A model generated the notes under the pieces. That model was not told where the DNA came from. It was given only the letters and a program-made list of their open reading frames with translations, and did not search any database. From CAMPJM01 sp964440915 (GTDB taxonomy: Bacteria; Bacteroidota; Bacteroidia; Cytophagales; Cyclobacteriaceae): a stretch of 6,909 nt of DNA. This document shows positions 6,765 through 6,909 of the stretch, piece after piece. Within the stretch, counting starts at the first letter, position 1; the number at the start of each line of letters is the position of its first letter. Made by a program: the position numbers and the translations under genes. The stretch covers positions 1-6,909 of the forward strand of contig CAYTTV010000106.1 in the NCBI GenBank assembly GCA_964440915.1. The letters are read 5' to 3'.

Positions 6765-6898
6765 CCGTGGTCTATGTCCTCACAGACCACTTGCTCCATT
6801 GCGAGACATCGGAATGAGTTCCGATGTTACAAAATCATCCGTGGTGATGCCATTGTCTCGCTCAACGGCACATCGTCGTTTCCGTTAATTGCGCAATT
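6765..6898. repeat. Dense block of inverted repeats, possible intergenic repeat element or structured RNA
   Basis: No gene is evident in the last 327 bases; this part is packed with inverted repeats: GTGGTCT/AGACCAC (6767-6773, 6784-6790), ACATCGGAA/TTCCGATGT (6806-6814, 6819-6827, loop TGAG), AACGG/CCGTT (6864-6868, 6882-6886) and the palindrome AATTGCGCAATT (6887-6898). GCGAGACA (6801-6808) can alternatively pair with TGTCTCGC (6854-6861), which excludes the middle hairpin's first bases. CCGTGGT is present directly at 6765-6771 and 6839-6845. It is more GC-rich than the adjacent spacer. A REP/MITE-like dispersed repeat, a small RNA, or the leader or 3' end of a gene beyond the edge all fit. 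Confidence 0.5.
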
Positions 6899-6909
6899 TT
6901 CCTTTTGGG

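Noticed and set aside
6746..6799. 17-codon minus-strand frame (MEQVVCEDIDHGVEELL), a possible leader peptide
   Set aside because: It lies inside the repeat-rich block, has no run of regulatory codons, and its codons are largely made of the inverted-repeat arms.

Overview
The window looks like a chromosomal segment of a Bacteroidota bacterium, probably a Cytophagales-like environmental lineage; the order is my inference. The reasons are the AT-rich spacers, starts without clear Shine-Dalgarno sites, promoter elements of the Bacteroidota type (-33 TTTG and -7 TAnnTTTG), a Bacteroidota-style SprT-like protein without a zinc ribbon, and a secreted GH115 alpha-glucuronidase of the length seen in Bacteroides relatives.

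Layout. At the left edge an initiator tRNA-Met (46-118, minus) with its own terminator is read away from the rest. An AT-rich divergent spacer leads to two housekeeping GTPase genes on the plus strand: era (273-1160), for 30S subunit maturation, and der (1246-2553), for 50S subunit assembly. Next comes a small, extremely acidic lipoprotein gene (2711-2950) that forms a complete single-gene unit, with a near-perfect Bacteroidota promoter in front and a strong intrinsic terminator behind. A SprT-like zinc-metalloprotease gene (about 3042-3716) starts only about 40 bases after that terminator. It converges on a large minus-strand gene (4015-6582) for a secreted GH115 enzyme that removes (4-O-methyl-)glucuronic acid from glucuronoxylan side chains. 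The convergent spacer holds two adjacent strong stem-loops, one of them probably a two-way terminator. The last 327 bases, upstream of the GH115 gene, contain no convincing gene. They hold a weak candidate promoter, a pair of 22-bp-spaced direct repeats, and a dense run of inverted repeats that could be an intergenic repeat element, a structured RNA or leader structure.

How the parts relate. The tRNA-fMet, era and der all serve translation and ribosome assembly. The lipoprotein, the SprT-like gene and the GH115 gene look like independent units. No SusC/SusD pair or other xylan-degradation gene is visible, so whether the GH115 gene belongs to a polysaccharide utilisation locus depends on sequence beyond the right edge. 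I see no clear previously undescribed multi-gene system. The parts that most deserve a second look are the repeat-rich block at 6760-6900, the twin hairpins at 3926-4006, and the unrecognised acidic lipoprotein.
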